Of a DNA stretch of 64,000 bases, positions 54,820 to 63,231 are shown piece by piece. The number at the start of each line of letters is the position of its first letter. The stretch's first letter is position 1. Position numbers and translations under genes: made by a program. The DNA is from Kineosphaera limosa NBRC 100340 (lineage in GTDB: Bacteria; Actinomycetota; Actinomycetes; Actinomycetales; Dermatophilaceae): the NCBI RefSeq assembly GCF_000298215.1, contig NZ_BAHD01000025.1, forward strand, positions 19,265 to 83,264, given 5' to 3'. The notes beneath the pieces are model-generated. The model did not search any database and was not told the origin of the DNA. It saw only the letters and a list, made by a program, of their open reading frames with translations.

Positions 54820-54861
54820 GCTCTGGGCTCTGGGCTCTGGGCTCTGGGCTCTGGGCTCTGG
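54820..54861. repeat. Tandem GCTCTGG x6
   Basis: Six exact head-to-tail copies of the 7-bp unit GCTCTGG directly follow the mirrored array. It is a likely variable-number repeat. The rest of the spacer to 54968 shows nothing else I can name. Confidence 0.95.
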
Positions 54862-54968
54862 GCTCTGGGTGTCAGGGCGGGCGCTGGGCGGCACTCTGGG
54901 TTGGGTTGCCGGAGGCGACAGCCTTCCGCGGAGACCATCCCGCATCATGAGATCGCCGTCTCACGTCT

Positions 54969-54998
54969 TTGACACCGGAGCGCGCCTGGGTGAAGGTT
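54969..54998 (+). promoter_or_regulatory. Promoter of the ilvBNC leader
   Basis: TTGACA (54969-54974) is a consensus -35. GAAGGT or AAGGTT (54992-54998) is at 17-18 bp spacing. It ends 5-6 nt before the leader ATG at 55004, so the leader peptide itself may be leaderless. Confidence 0.6.
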
Positions 54999-55003
54999 GT
55001 CGC

Positions 55004-55030
55004 ATGGCCCGAATTCTCGTACTTACCTGA
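55004..55030 (+). CDS. ilvB leader peptide (MARILVLT)
   Basis: An 8-codon reading frame, ATG-GCC-CGA-ATT-CTC-GTA-CTT-ACC-TGA, contains Ile-Leu-Val-Leu in a row, the three end products of the pathway. It lies 5-6 nt after a promoter -10 and 32 bp before an intrinsic terminator, ~215 bp ahead of ilvB. This is the pattern of transcription attenuation known for ilvB operons of actinobacteria. Stalling on scarce branched-chain aminoacyl-tRNA should prevent the terminator. Confidence 0.75.
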   Translation: MARILVLT

Positions 55031-55059
55031 GCGTGTCGTTCGTAACCCGTTCGACGCGC
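55031..55059 (+). promoter_or_regulatory. Candidate pause hairpin of the ilv attenuator
   Basis: GCGTGTCG (55031-55038) pairs with CGACGCGC (55052-55059), one wobble, beginning right after the leader stop codon. I could not find an unambiguous antiterminator pairing by eye. Confidence 0.5.
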
Positions 55060-55061
55060 TT

Positions 55062-55095
55062 CCCCTTCGCCCGATCCGGGCCGAGGGGTTTTTTT
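55062..55095 (+). terminator. Intrinsic terminator of the ilv attenuator
   Basis: Arms 55062-55073 and 55077-55088 (one wobble, one mismatch) with an ATC loop are followed by seven T residues (55089-55095). It is the only classical T-tract terminator noticed in the window. Confidence 0.8.
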
Positions 55096-55245
55096 CTGGG
55101 ACGGGCCCCCCTCATAGCTTCGGTTCGCGTCCTGTGAAGATTCAGGTAGGTCGTTCTTCGGAACGCCACGCCTAGGAACGTGTGCCAGGAACGTGAACGA
55201 GGTTCGCTCTCCTGCGCGCAACCTCAAGGAAGCGGTGAAGTCATC

Positions 55246-57153
55246 GTGTCGAGCAATCCACGACCTCCCCGGCCCGCGCCGGTGCCCGGGGCCCCCGCCA
55301 TGACCCCGGCATCAGCGGCGCCGCCGGTGCCCGCCGACCCGCGGCCCGGCCGCGGAGTAGCGCCCCGGCCGACCCCGGCTACGGCGGTACCCCAGCGTCA
55401 GGGCGGTGTGGTCGAGAACGTCACCGGCGCCCAGAGCCTGGTCCGCGCGCTCGAAGAGGTCGGAGCGGAAGTCGTCTTCGGCATGCCCGGCGGAGCGATC
55501 CTGCCGGCCTACGACCCGCTGATGGACTCCAAAAGGGTGCGCCACGTGCTCGTGCGTCACGAGCAGGGTGCCGGGCACGCCGCCGAGGGCTACGCGGCGG
55601 CCACCGGCAAGGTCGGCGTGTGCATGGCGACCTCCGGCCCAGGCGCGACGAACCTCGTGACGCCGCTGGCCGACGCCGCGATGGACTCCGTGCCGATCGT
55701 CGCGATCACCGGCCAGGTGGGCAGCGCCGCGATCGGCACCGACGCCTTCCAGGAGGCCGACATCCGCGGCATCACGATGCCGATCACCAAGCACAACTAC
55801 CTCGTCACCGACCCGGCCGACATCCCGCGGGCGATCGCCGAGGCGTTCCACATCGCCTCCACCGGCCGCCCCGGCCCCGTGCTCGTCGACATCACCAAGG
55901 ACGCGCTGCAGGCCGCGACGACCTTCAGCTGGCCGCCGACCTTCGAGCTGCCCGGATACCGCCCGGTTACCAAGCCGCACAACAAGCAGATCCGCGAGGC
56001 GGCCCGGCTCATCAAGGCGGCCCGACGCCCGGTGCTGTACATCGGCGGCGGCGTCATCCGCTCCGGAGCCAGCGAGGCGCTGCGCGAGTTTGTCGAGCTG
56101 ACGCAGATTCCGCTGGTCACGACGCTCATGGCGCGTGGTGCCGTTCCCGACGAGCACCCGCTGCACCTGGGCATGCCGGGCATGCACGGCTCCGTCGCGG
56201 CGGTCACGGCACTACAGAAGGCCGACCTGCTCATCGCGCTGGGCACTCGCTTCGACGACCGGGTCACCGGCAAGTTGGCGACCTTCGCGCCGCTGGCCAA
56301 GGTGATCCACGCCGACATCGACCCGGCCGAGATCAGCAAGAACCGCGTGGCCGACGTGCCGATGGTCGGGGACTGCACCGAGGTCATCACCGAGTTGCAC
56401 CGCGCGATGAGCGCTCCCGACGCCCTCGGCGATTACGAATCGTGGCGCGCGGAGGCGCAGGGCTGGAAGGACACGTATCCGCTGGGCTACACCCCTCCGG
56501 AGAGCGGCCAGATGGCCCCCCAGTACGTCATCGAGCGCATCGGCGAGTTGACCGGCCCCGACGGCACGTATGTCGCGGGCGTGGGTCAGCATCAGATGTG
56601 GGCGGCACAGTTCGTGAAGTACTCGCGGCCCAACAGCTGGTTGAACTCCGGCGGCCTGGGCACCATGGGCTTCTCGGTGCCGGCGGCGATGGGTGCCAAG
56701 GCGGCCGAGCCCGAGCGGGTCGTGTGGGCCATCGACGGCGACGGCTGCTTCCAGATGACCAATCAGGAGTTGGCGACCTGCGTCATCAACAACATCCCGA
56801 TCAAGGTCGCGATCATCAACAACTCCAGCCTTGGCATGGTGCGCCAGTGGCAGACGCTCTTCTACAACGAGCGCTACTCCAACACCGACCTGCACACGGC
56901 GCACGGCGGCGAGCGCATCCCCGACTTCGTCAAGCTCGCGGAAGCCTACGGCTGCGTCGGCCTGCGCTGCGAGCGGGCCGAGGATGTCGATGACACGATC
57001 CGCCAGGCGCTGGAGATCAACGACCGCCCCGTCGTCATCGACTTCGTGGTGTGCCGCGACGCGATGGTGTGGCCGATGGTGCCGGCCGGTGTGAGCAACG
57101 ACGAAATCATGTACGCGCGTGGCGTCTCGCCCGTGTGGGACCGCGAGGAGTGA
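55246..57153 (+). CDS. ilvB: Acetolactate synthase, large catalytic subunit
   Basis: 635-residue thiamine-diphosphate enzyme, the first common step of branched-chain amino-acid synthesis. The TPP-activating Glu is in [15 protein letters not shown], and the Mg/TPP motif is [20 protein letters not shown]. The FAD region is present. A Pro/Ala-rich extension of ~55 residues precedes the conserved start ([10 protein letters not shown] at ~57), giving a longer than usual protein; GTG 55246 has only a weak GAAG site, so a later start such as ATG 55300 is possible. It is controlled by the upstream attenuator. ilvN follows immediately. Confidence 0.96.
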   Translation: MSSNPRPPRPAPVPGAPAMTPASAAPPVPADPRPGRGVAPRPTPATAVPQRQGGVVENVTGAQSLVRALEEVGAEVVFGMPGGAILPAYDPLMDSKRVRHVLVRHEQGAGHAAEGYAAATGKVGVCMATSGPGATNLVTPLADAAMDSVPIVAITGQVGSAAIGTDAFQEADIRGITMPITKHNYLVTDPADIPRAIAEAFHIASTGRPGPVLVDITKDALQAATTFSWPPTFELPGYRPVTKPHNKQIREAARLIKAARRPVLYIGGGVIRSGASEALREFVELTQIPLVTTLMARGAVPDEHPLHLGMPGMHGSVAAVTALQKADLLIALGTRFDDRVTGKLATFAPLAKVIHADIDPAEISKNRVADVPMVGDCTEVITELHRAMSAPDALGDYESWRAEAQGWKDTYPLGYTPPESGQMAPQYVIERIGELTGPDGTYVAGVGQHQMWAAQFVKYSRPNSWLNSGGLGTMGFSVPAAMGAKAAEPERVVWAIDGDGCFQMTNQELATCVINNIPIKVAIINNSSLGMVRQWQTLFYNERYSNTDLHTAHGGERIPDFVKLAEAYGCVGLRCERAEDVDDTIRQALEINDRPVVIDFVVCRDAMVWPMVPAGVSNDEIMYARGVSPVWDREE

Positions 57154-57158
57154 GCGGC

Positions 57159-57671
57159 GTGAACAACAGGCATGTGCTGTCCGTGCTCGTGGAGAACAAG
57201 CCGGGCGTGCTCGCGCGAGTCGCGGCGCTGTTCTCCCGGCGGGGCTTCAACATCAGCTCCCTGGCGGTCGGGCCGACCGAGCACGACGAGATCTCGCGGA
57301 TGACGGTGCTCGTCGACGCCGACGAGATGCCGCTGGAGCAGGTCACCAAGCAGCTGAACAAGCTGGTCGAGGTGCTCAAGGTCGTCGAGTTGGAGCCGGA
57401 CAGCGCGGTGGCGCGCCGGATCCTGCTCGTGAAGGTCAAGACCGAGCCGGCGACGCGCAGCCACGTGCTGGAGACGATCGAGCTGTTCCGCGCGCGGGTC
57501 GTCGACGTGTCGGCCGACTCGGTGACGCTCGAGGCGACCGGCCGCGCGGAGAAGCTGGAGGCGCTGCTGGGGCTGCTGGAGCCCTACGGCGTCAAGGAGA
57601 TCGTGCAGTCGGGGCTGGTGGCCATCGGTCGCGGGCCGCGCTCGATCACCGACCGCGCCATCCGGCACTGA
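57159..57671 (+). CDS. ilvN: Acetolactate synthase, small regulatory subunit
   Basis: 170-residue subunit that activates IlvB and confers valine feedback inhibition. An N-terminal ACT domain (HVLSVLVENKPGVLARVAAL) is followed by the ALS_ss C-terminal domain (RSHVLETIELFRARVVDVSA). GTG 57159 has GAGGAG 8 nt upstream; GTG 57150, overlapping the ilvB stop, is in frame but has no room for a ribosome site. It ends 50 bp before ilvC. Confidence 0.95.
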   Translation: MNNRHVLSVLVENKPGVLARVAALFSRRGFNISSLAVGPTEHDEISRMTVLVDADEMPLEQVTKQLNKLVEVLKVVELEPDSAVARRILLVKVKTEPATRSHVLETIELFRARVVDVSADSVTLEATGRAEKLEALLGLLEPYGVKEIVQSGLVAIGRGPRSITDRAIRH

Positions 57672-57721
57672 ACCCAAACACGCCAGAACCCCTTCCACCC
57701 CAAAGAAGTTAGGAGCCCCCA

Positions 57722-58753
57722 GTGGCTGAGATGTTCTACGACGACGACGCCGACCTCTCGGTGATCCAGGGCCGCAAGGTCGCGGTCATCGGGTACGGCA
57801 GCCAGGGGCATGCCCACGCCCTCAACCTGCGCGACTCAGGCGTCGACGTGCGCGTCGGCCTGGCCGAGGGCAGCGCCAGCCGGGCCAAGGCGGAGGCCGA
57901 GGGCCTGCGGGTGCTGTCGGTGGCGGATGCGGTCAAGGAGGCCGATGTCGTCGTCATCCTGACCCCCGACCAGGTGCAGCGCACGGTGTACGCCGAGCAG
58001 ATCAAGCCGAACCTCAAGGACGGCACGACGCTGGTCTTCGGGCACGGCTTCAACATCCGCTTCGACTACATCACGCCGGAGTCGGGCAGCGACGTCATCA
58101 TGGTCGCGCCCAAGGGGCCGGGCCACATCGTGCGTCGCGAGTTCGTCGACGGCCGCGGCGTGCCGGTGCTGTTGGCGGTGGAGCAGGACGCTTCGGGCAG
58201 CGCGTGGGATCTCGTGAAGTCGTACGGCAAGGCGATCGGTGGGCTGCGCGCCGGCGGCATCAAGACGACCTTCCCGGAGGAGACCGAGACCGACCTGTTC
58301 GGCGAGCAGGCCGTGCTGTGCGGCGGCATGAGCCAGCTGGTCATGTACGGCTTCGAGACGCTCATCGAGGCGGGCTACCAGCCGGAGGTCGCGTACTTCG
58401 AGTGCCTGCACGAGCTCAAGCTGATCGTCGACCTCATGATCGAGGGCGGCATCGCCAAGCAGCGCTGGTCGATCAGCGACACCGCCGAGTACGGCGACTA
58501 CGTCTCCGGCCCCCGCGTGATCTCCCCGGAGGTCAAGGAGAACATGCAGCAGGTGCTCTCCGACATCCGCGACGGCTCGTTCGCCCAGCGGTTCATCGAC
58601 GACCAGGATGCCGGCGCTCCCGAGTTCAAGGCGCTGCGTGAGAAGGGCGCCAAGCACCCCATCGAGGCCACCGGTAAGGAGCTGCGCAAGCTCATGGCCT
58701 GGATCAAGGACACCGACTCCGATTACGTCGAGGGTTCGGCCGCCCGCAACTGA
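57722..58753 (+). CDS. ilvC: Ketol-acid reductoisomerase (NADP+)
   Basis: 343-residue class I KARI that converts acetolactate to dihydroxyisovalerate. The Rossmann motif is [13 protein letters not shown], and the serine-bearing loop [12 protein letters not shown] suggests NADPH. The knotted C-terminal domain has the metal ligands ([23 protein letters not shown] region and [11 protein letters not shown]). The GTG start at 57722 has TAGGAG 7 nt upstream. It is the last gene of ilvBNC, followed by a strong terminator. Confidence 0.97.
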   Translation: MAEMFYDDDADLSVIQGRKVAVIGYGSQGHAHALNLRDSGVDVRVGLAEGSASRAKAEAEGLRVLSVADAVKEADVVVILTPDQVQRTVYAEQIKPNLKDGTTLVFGHGFNIRFDYITPESGSDVIMVAPKGPGHIVRREFVDGRGVPVLLAVEQDASGSAWDLVKSYGKAIGGLRAGGIKTTFPEETETDLFGEQAVLCGGMSQLVMYGFETLIEAGYQPEVAYFECLHELKLIVDLMIEGGIAKQRWSISDTAEYGDYVSGPRVISPEVKENMQQVLSDIRDGSFAQRFIDDQDAGAPEFKALREKGAKHPIEATGKELRKLMAWIKDTDSDYVEGSAARN

Positions 58754-58771
58754 CGCTGGCTCAAAGGCGCC

Positions 58772-58812
58772 GCAGCGGCCCCGCATCTCACTGGGAGGTG
58801 CGGGGCCGCTGC
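58772..58812 (+). terminator. Terminator of ilvBNC
   Basis: An 18-bp stem with one G-T pair (58772-58789 with 58795-58812) and a 5-nt loop, 18 bp past the ilvC stop. Confidence 0.88.
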
Positions 58813-58880
58813 CGTCTCGGTGGGCACCTTCTGCGGATTTGCGGCCGGCTCTCTTGCCCGGCGCGACGCAGGCACTGAGA

Positions 58881-58906
58881 CTTGAGGCAAGGGGAGGAGC
58901 CTCAAG
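58881..58906 (+). promoter_or_regulatory. Stem-loop with the ribosome site in its loop, abutting the Uma2 start
   Basis: CTTGAGGC (58881-58888) and GCCTCAAG (58899-58906) are perfect 8-bp arms. The 10-nt loop AAGGGGAGGA is the Shine-Dalgarno, and the right arm touches ATG 58907. It could be a translational switch or a DNA operator. Confidence 0.6.
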
Positions 58907-59500
58907 ATGATTGCCGTTGTTGAGTCCGAGCTCGAGTTTCCGGCCGCTCCCATGCCGCGATTGGCCGATCTGCAAGCGTGGGATCAGGGGTTGTGTCGTC
59001 GGGAAGACAGCTACGAGCTCGTCGAGGGCGTCCCGACGCCGGCACCTGCCGAGAGCATCATCAACCGTGTCGCCGCGACGCTGCTCGCCGGCCTCCTCAA
59101 TGCGGACCGGGGCGACTGGATCGCCCTAATCGCCATGGATCTGACCGTGCACGACGATTCCGCGCCCACCGTGCGTCGTCCCGATATCGTCGTCGCTCGA
59201 CGCCGCCGGGGCGGGGACGTTCCGTCGGCCAGGCTGCTGGTCAGCGAGGTGCTGCTCGTCGTGGAGGTCGTCTCACCCTCATCGGTCGAGCGGGACCTGG
59301 TCACCAAACGTCGGGAGTACGCTGCGGTCGGCATCCCCACCTACCTCGTCGTGGATCTGCGCGCGGAACCGGGTGAGCTCACCTTGTACGAGGGGCGAGA
59401 AAGTGGCGGCGGCTACGCCGACGTCCCGCCTGGATCGTCGGTCACCGTGACCATCGACGGTCACGGCATCGCTATCGCGGTCGACGACCTCCTGGCGTAG
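58907..59500 (+). CDS. Uma2-family (DUF820) PD-(D/E)XK nuclease-fold protein
   Basis: 197 residues of the Uma2 family, a restriction-endonuclease-fold group common in actinobacteria and cyanobacteria whose role is unproven. Motifs: YELVEG near 40, RRPDIVVARR with the metal Asp, and LVVEVVSPSSVERDLVTKRREYAAVGIPTYLVVD with the Glu and the catalytic Lys region. The start is ATG 58907, with the ribosome site held in a stem-loop. The stop overlaps the next reading frame by one base (TAGTG). A decayed copy of its central part lies at 60803. Confidence 0.85.
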   Translation: MIAVVESELEFPAAPMPRLADLQAWDQGLCRREDSYELVEGVPTPAPAESIINRVAATLLAGLLNADRGDWIALIAMDLTVHDDSAPTVRRPDIVVARRRRGGDVPSARLLVSEVLLVVEVVSPSSVERDLVTKRREYAAVGIPTYLVVDLRAEPGELTLYEGRESGGGYADVPPGSSVTVTIDGHGIAIAVDDLLA

Positions 59501-60661
59501 TGATTCCTTCCACCGCTCCTGAATGGGCCGTCATCGCTGGCGGCTTCCTGCCCGTTGCGAGTTCCACGCTGCCAGACGGGGCCTCCCTGATTAGGCCCGG
59601 TGGCTTCATCGGGGTCAGCGATCGAGGTCGGGCTGGCTTCACGGTCGGCACCGGTTGCATCCGAGGAATGGTCCGGTTCTCGGTAGAGGCGTTAGCCACG
59701 CCGCCGCGCTCCTGTCTAGAGGACGACTTGTCAGTGGGTAGCTGGGACGTGGGAGCCGAGTTCTCGGTCGCCCCCTACCGACCGTGCCAGATCCAGCCCG
59801 AGAATCCGTTCGAGAAGCCCATCAAGGTCACTCCCGAGCGTGGGCAGACCTACCGCATCCGGGTGTTCGCGCGCGGACGTACACCGTCCGCGGAGGAAGG
59901 CATCAGCCGCGAAACCGGCGAGTGTTATCGCATCGTCAGCTGGCCGCAGTCGTATTTAGCTGACTTCCGCACCGCGGGCGAGGATGTCATCACGCGTCGT
60001 CACGAGGGCGACTTTGGCCAAGTCGACGCGGCCATCCAGTCACTACCCGAGGACGACGACGCCGAGTCTGACGGGTCAGAACCGGACACCGGGATCACCC
60101 CGGCAGGTGAGCGAATTGCTGCCGCGATGGCTGCTGCCCCCGGCCCCGGCGCTCGAGTCCTCTTCGCCGGCGTGGTCGACACGGACTATGGGCTGTTCGA
60201 CATCGTCTGGGGCGACGAACCCCGCTCCGATGACCTCCCCAGCACTTTCCGAGGGCAGCGGAACGGTCTGGTGGGCGCGGCCGACCCGCGCGCGCTGCAC
60301 GCTTTGTCCTCGCGAGACGATCCGGTGGCTCGGCCATCCGCATCGAACTTCTCCACCACGCACCTGAGCCGCCCGCCGCGGACTGGGAAGACGTCGTGGA
60401 GGTCTCCGCGGTCGTTCCCACCGGCAACGACCCGCGCTGGCTCACCTGGTCCGACATGAACTACGGCGAGCTAGGGCCGCTACCCGCCGGCCCTACCGGA
60501 TACGCACCAGTGCCCTCGGGCGAGACGCTGCCGCCGACAACGAGTTCGCCGAAGAGTGCCTCGACGCCTACCTCATTCAGTTTTGGCCGGCCCCGCTGGA
60601 GCCGGACCAGATTGTCCGCATCGGTAGCGAGAGCGCGGCCTCCTACCACGGGCAATGGTGA
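59500..60661 (+). pseudogene. Broken hypothetical gene downstream of Uma2 (two frameshifts)
   Basis: I do not recognise the family by name. An open frame runs from GTG 59500 to ~60320, but family-like sequence then continues in two other frames: GGSAIRIELLHHAPEPPAAD... to LGPLPAGP (from ~60324), then YRIRTSALGRDAAADNEF... ending FWPAPLEPDQ...SAASYHGQW with stop TGA 60659-60661. Two single-base indels near 60320 and 60491 explain this. The early part repeats the theme (YRIRVFARGRTPSAEE, then SWPQ), suggesting two homologous halves. It is coupled to Uma2 by TAGTG. Confidence 0.65.
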
Positions 60662-60802
60662 GCATCGCCCTGAGCGACGAGCCACGGCCCCCCACATAGG
60701 GATGTCAGACCTGGCCGGCACTTCTCGTGGGGCAGCGTGCCACGCCCTGGCACGAGGCGGGTGGTTGCTTCAGCCGAGAGCGGTTCGACACCCGGGTCTT
60801 GC

Positions 60803-60875
60803 ACTCATCGGTCGTGCGGGACCTGGGCACCGAGCGTCGGGAGTGTGCCGCGGCCGCACGCCCATCCACCGCGTA
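60803..60875 (+). pseudogene. Decayed fragment of a Uma2-like gene
   Basis: The DNA ACTCATCGGTCGTGCGGGAC onward closely matches the intact Uma2 gene around 59277-59345 (coding for SSVERDLVTKRREYAAVGIPT), but with substitutions and no open frame. It is a leftover of a second Uma2 copy or a partial duplication. Confidence 0.6.
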
Positions 60876-60994
60876 GCGCACCTCCATGGCCTCCCGTGAA
60901 CCGGGTGGACGCTGAATCGCCCACCTTGGCAAGTTAGTTCGTAAAAGCGATCGAGTAATACGCTACAGACTGGGGGAAGCTGGATAGAGTGTGC

Positions 60995-61000
60995 TAGACT
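60995..61000 (+). promoter_or_regulatory. -10 box upstream of the DUF222/HNH gene
   Basis: TAGACT in an AT-richer stretch (60930-61005), 42 nt before ATG 61043. It is compatible with a leadered transcript, since GGGAGGG is present. Confidence 0.35.
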
Positions 61001-61042
61001 TAAGCGCATCCGGTGGACGACTGCAAGGGAGGGTCGAGCGCG

Positions 61043-63106
61043 ATGAGTGACAGCATGCCGCCGACCTCCGACAAGGCTCCGCAGGGGCAGCGCATGTCGG
61101 AGGTCTTCGGGGAGTTGCCGTCGTGGTTCGGCCCGGGCAACGAGGCGCCAGCGGGGTTGTTCGACCTGAGTGTCCGTGAGTTGGTGCAGGTGGTCGCAGG
61201 GTCGGAGCGACTCATCACGTGGCTGCGGTACGTGCAGTTGGCGGCGACCGACCGGATGGTCGATGGCGTGCTCGAGGCGCAGGGGCGCGAGCCGGAGGAG
61301 CTCAACGGGCGCGGTAGTGATCCAGACGTGCGCAAGCTGGTGGAGTCCCTGGTCGCCGACGAGACGTCATTGGCCTCGGGAGTCCCGACGTGGGAGAGCG
61401 AGGCGCGAGCGGATTTCGTGACCGCGGCGCCCGAGGCGACGCGCCGCCTGAGCGAGGCGATGCGGCATGGGCAGTGCACCTGGGAAAGGGCCCGAAAGGT
61501 CCGGGAGCGCACCAAGGAGCAGGCGTCGTGTATCGCCGACGAGGTCGCACGCCGGGTCTTGGCGCCGCCGCGCTCAGGCGAGGTGGTGTCGTGGTCGCTG
61601 TTCACGCGGCGACTGTCGCGGGCATTGGCGGCGTGTGCCGACTCGGATAGGCAGCGTTCGCGCGCCCGGCGAGAGCGTGATGCCTACGGTCGCTTCACCG
61701 AACACGGCATGGGCTCGTTCACGGTGACCGGTTCGGCTGAACGAGTCGGGGCGGCGCACCAGCGCGTCGATGGCCTGGCCAGGCGGCTGCGGGCCGGGGG
61801 AGACGAGCGCACTCTGGCCCAGCTCCGCTCCGACATCGCCCTAGACCTGGTCATCGAGGGCCAGCCAGGCCGCTGCGCCCAGCCGCGCCGCGGCGACGGG
61901 TCGCCCGAGCCGGAGGCCGGTCAACGGCACGAGGGGCGGCACGCTGACTGCGTGGCGGCGCACTCGACCAAAACGCTCTCCGGGGCGTTCGCTGGGGCGG
62001 TGCCGGCAGGGCGGATCAACGTGACTGTCTCACTGGCCTCCCTCGTCGGGGTCAGTGATGACCCGGGCCAGACGCCGCGCGGGTTGTTGACGGCAGATCT
62101 GGTGCGCGATGTGGCGTGCGCGGAGGGCACGACGCTGGCGCGGATCGTGACCGATCCGCACGATGGGCTGGTCATCGAGGCCTCTACCGATCGTTACCGG
62201 CCGACCGCGGCGATGCGGCGGTTCGTGACGGCCCGCTACGGCACGTGCGTGGCGCCGGGGTGCACTCAGCCGGCGGCGACGTGCGAACTGGATCACGGCA
62301 TCCCCTGGCCGCGGGGGGCTACGACGAGCCGCAATCTGACCCCAAAGGGTGGGCGGCACCACGAATACAAGACCCGCGGATGGTGGCGTCAGGAGCACGA
62401 CGAGGGCAGCGGCGTCGTGATCTGGGAGACGTTCGGGGGCACGTACTGCACGTACCCGATCCGCTACGGCCACGACCCGGACAGCGTCGACTGCGACGGC
62501 CCCGACGAGGCGACGGCCGCCCGGGTCGCCGCCTACCGAGACCACGTCGAACACTGCCGCGCCACCGACCCGGAAATGGAACGCGATCGGGCCGCTGCCC
62601 TGGGCCTGCGCACTGCCCCGGAGCACGGCCCCAAGCATGCGACCAGCCAGGCGGCCGCTCACGCCACCGGCCAAGCGGCCAACCGCGTGGCCGACGGCAG
62701 GAGGCACGTAGCCGCGCCGGGCGTGGGACACGATGACTGCGCCGGTGCCGAAGCCTGGCTCGACCCGCACCTGCCCGACGAACGGTGCGGCGTGGCGCCC
62801 CGCCTGACCACACAACAACGCATCGACGCCCTCCGCAGCGAACAACTGAGCGCACGCCTCTGTCAGGCCCCGGCCAGCCCAGGTGGCAGGGTCGACGCTG
62901 ACGACCTGCACCGTTACGCCCGCAGGCCCTACGGTCAGCTGCCGCGTCAGAGCACGTGGAACCTGGAGCACTCCGCCGAAGAGGCGACATCACTGCCGCA
63001 CGCACGGCACATCAAGGCAGAAGCACACAGGTCGGGGACCGCTACGGATGCGGCGGGCACAGCGGGCCCACGCTTACCGCCGCACTACGACACGCCCCCG
63101 TTCTGA
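61043..63106 (+). CDS. DUF222 / HNH endonuclease domain protein (13E12-type)
   Basis: 687 residues. The N-terminal ~300 residues are a DUF222 helical domain, as in the actinobacterial 13E12-repeat family. The HNH site lies at ~402-445: CVAPGC, CELDHGIPW with Asp417-His418, and RHHEYKT with His439-His440; the usual Cys of the CRxHH motif is Gly-Gly here. The long C-terminal ~240 residues are Ala/His-rich and poorly conserved. AAGGGAGGG about 10 nt upstream supports ATG 61043 (GTG 61013 is in frame). Members are often multicopy and sit in variable regions; function is unproven. Confidence 0.85.
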   Translation: MSDSMPPTSDKAPQGQRMSEVFGELPSWFGPGNEAPAGLFDLSVRELVQVVAGSERLITWLRYVQLAATDRMVDGVLEAQGREPEELNGRGSDPDVRKLVESLVADETSLASGVPTWESEARADFVTAAPEATRRLSEAMRHGQCTWERARKVRERTKEQASCIADEVARRVLAPPRSGEVVSWSLFTRRLSRALAACADSDRQRSRARRERDAYGRFTEHGMGSFTVTGSAERVGAAHQRVDGLARRLRAGGDERTLAQLRSDIALDLVIEGQPGRCAQPRRGDGSPEPEAGQRHEGRHADCVAAHSTKTLSGAFAGAVPAGRINVTVSLASLVGVSDDPGQTPRGLLTADLVRDVACAEGTTLARIVTDPHDGLVIEASTDRYRPTAAMRRFVTARYGTCVAPGCTQPAATCELDHGIPWPRGATTSRNLTPKGGRHHEYKTRGWWRQEHDEGSGVVIWETFGGTYCTYPIRYGHDPDSVDCDGPDEATAARVAAYRDHVEHCRATDPEMERDRAAALGLRTAPEHGPKHATSQAAAHATGQAANRVADGRRHVAAPGVGHDDCAGAEAWLDPHLPDERCGVAPRLTTQQRIDALRSEQLSARLCQAPASPGGRVDADDLHRYARRPYGQLPRQSTWNLEHSAEEATSLPHARHIKAEAHRSGTATDAAGTAGPRLPPHYDTPPF

Positions 63107-63231
63107 CGAGGCTCGATGAGGCCACTGCCCGGCTCCTTCTTCGCCAGATAGGCGCGAGGCGCCCCCGTCGTGCGGCGAGTACTGGACGGCGAAGGCCACG
63201 CTCGACTGCCGCAGCCCCGGGCGCGGCGCAC

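Noticed and set aside
54765..54950. 61-codon frame with SGLWALGSGLWALG repeats
   Set aside because: It is only the translation of the 7-bp tandem repeat and has no ribosome site or upstream promoter.
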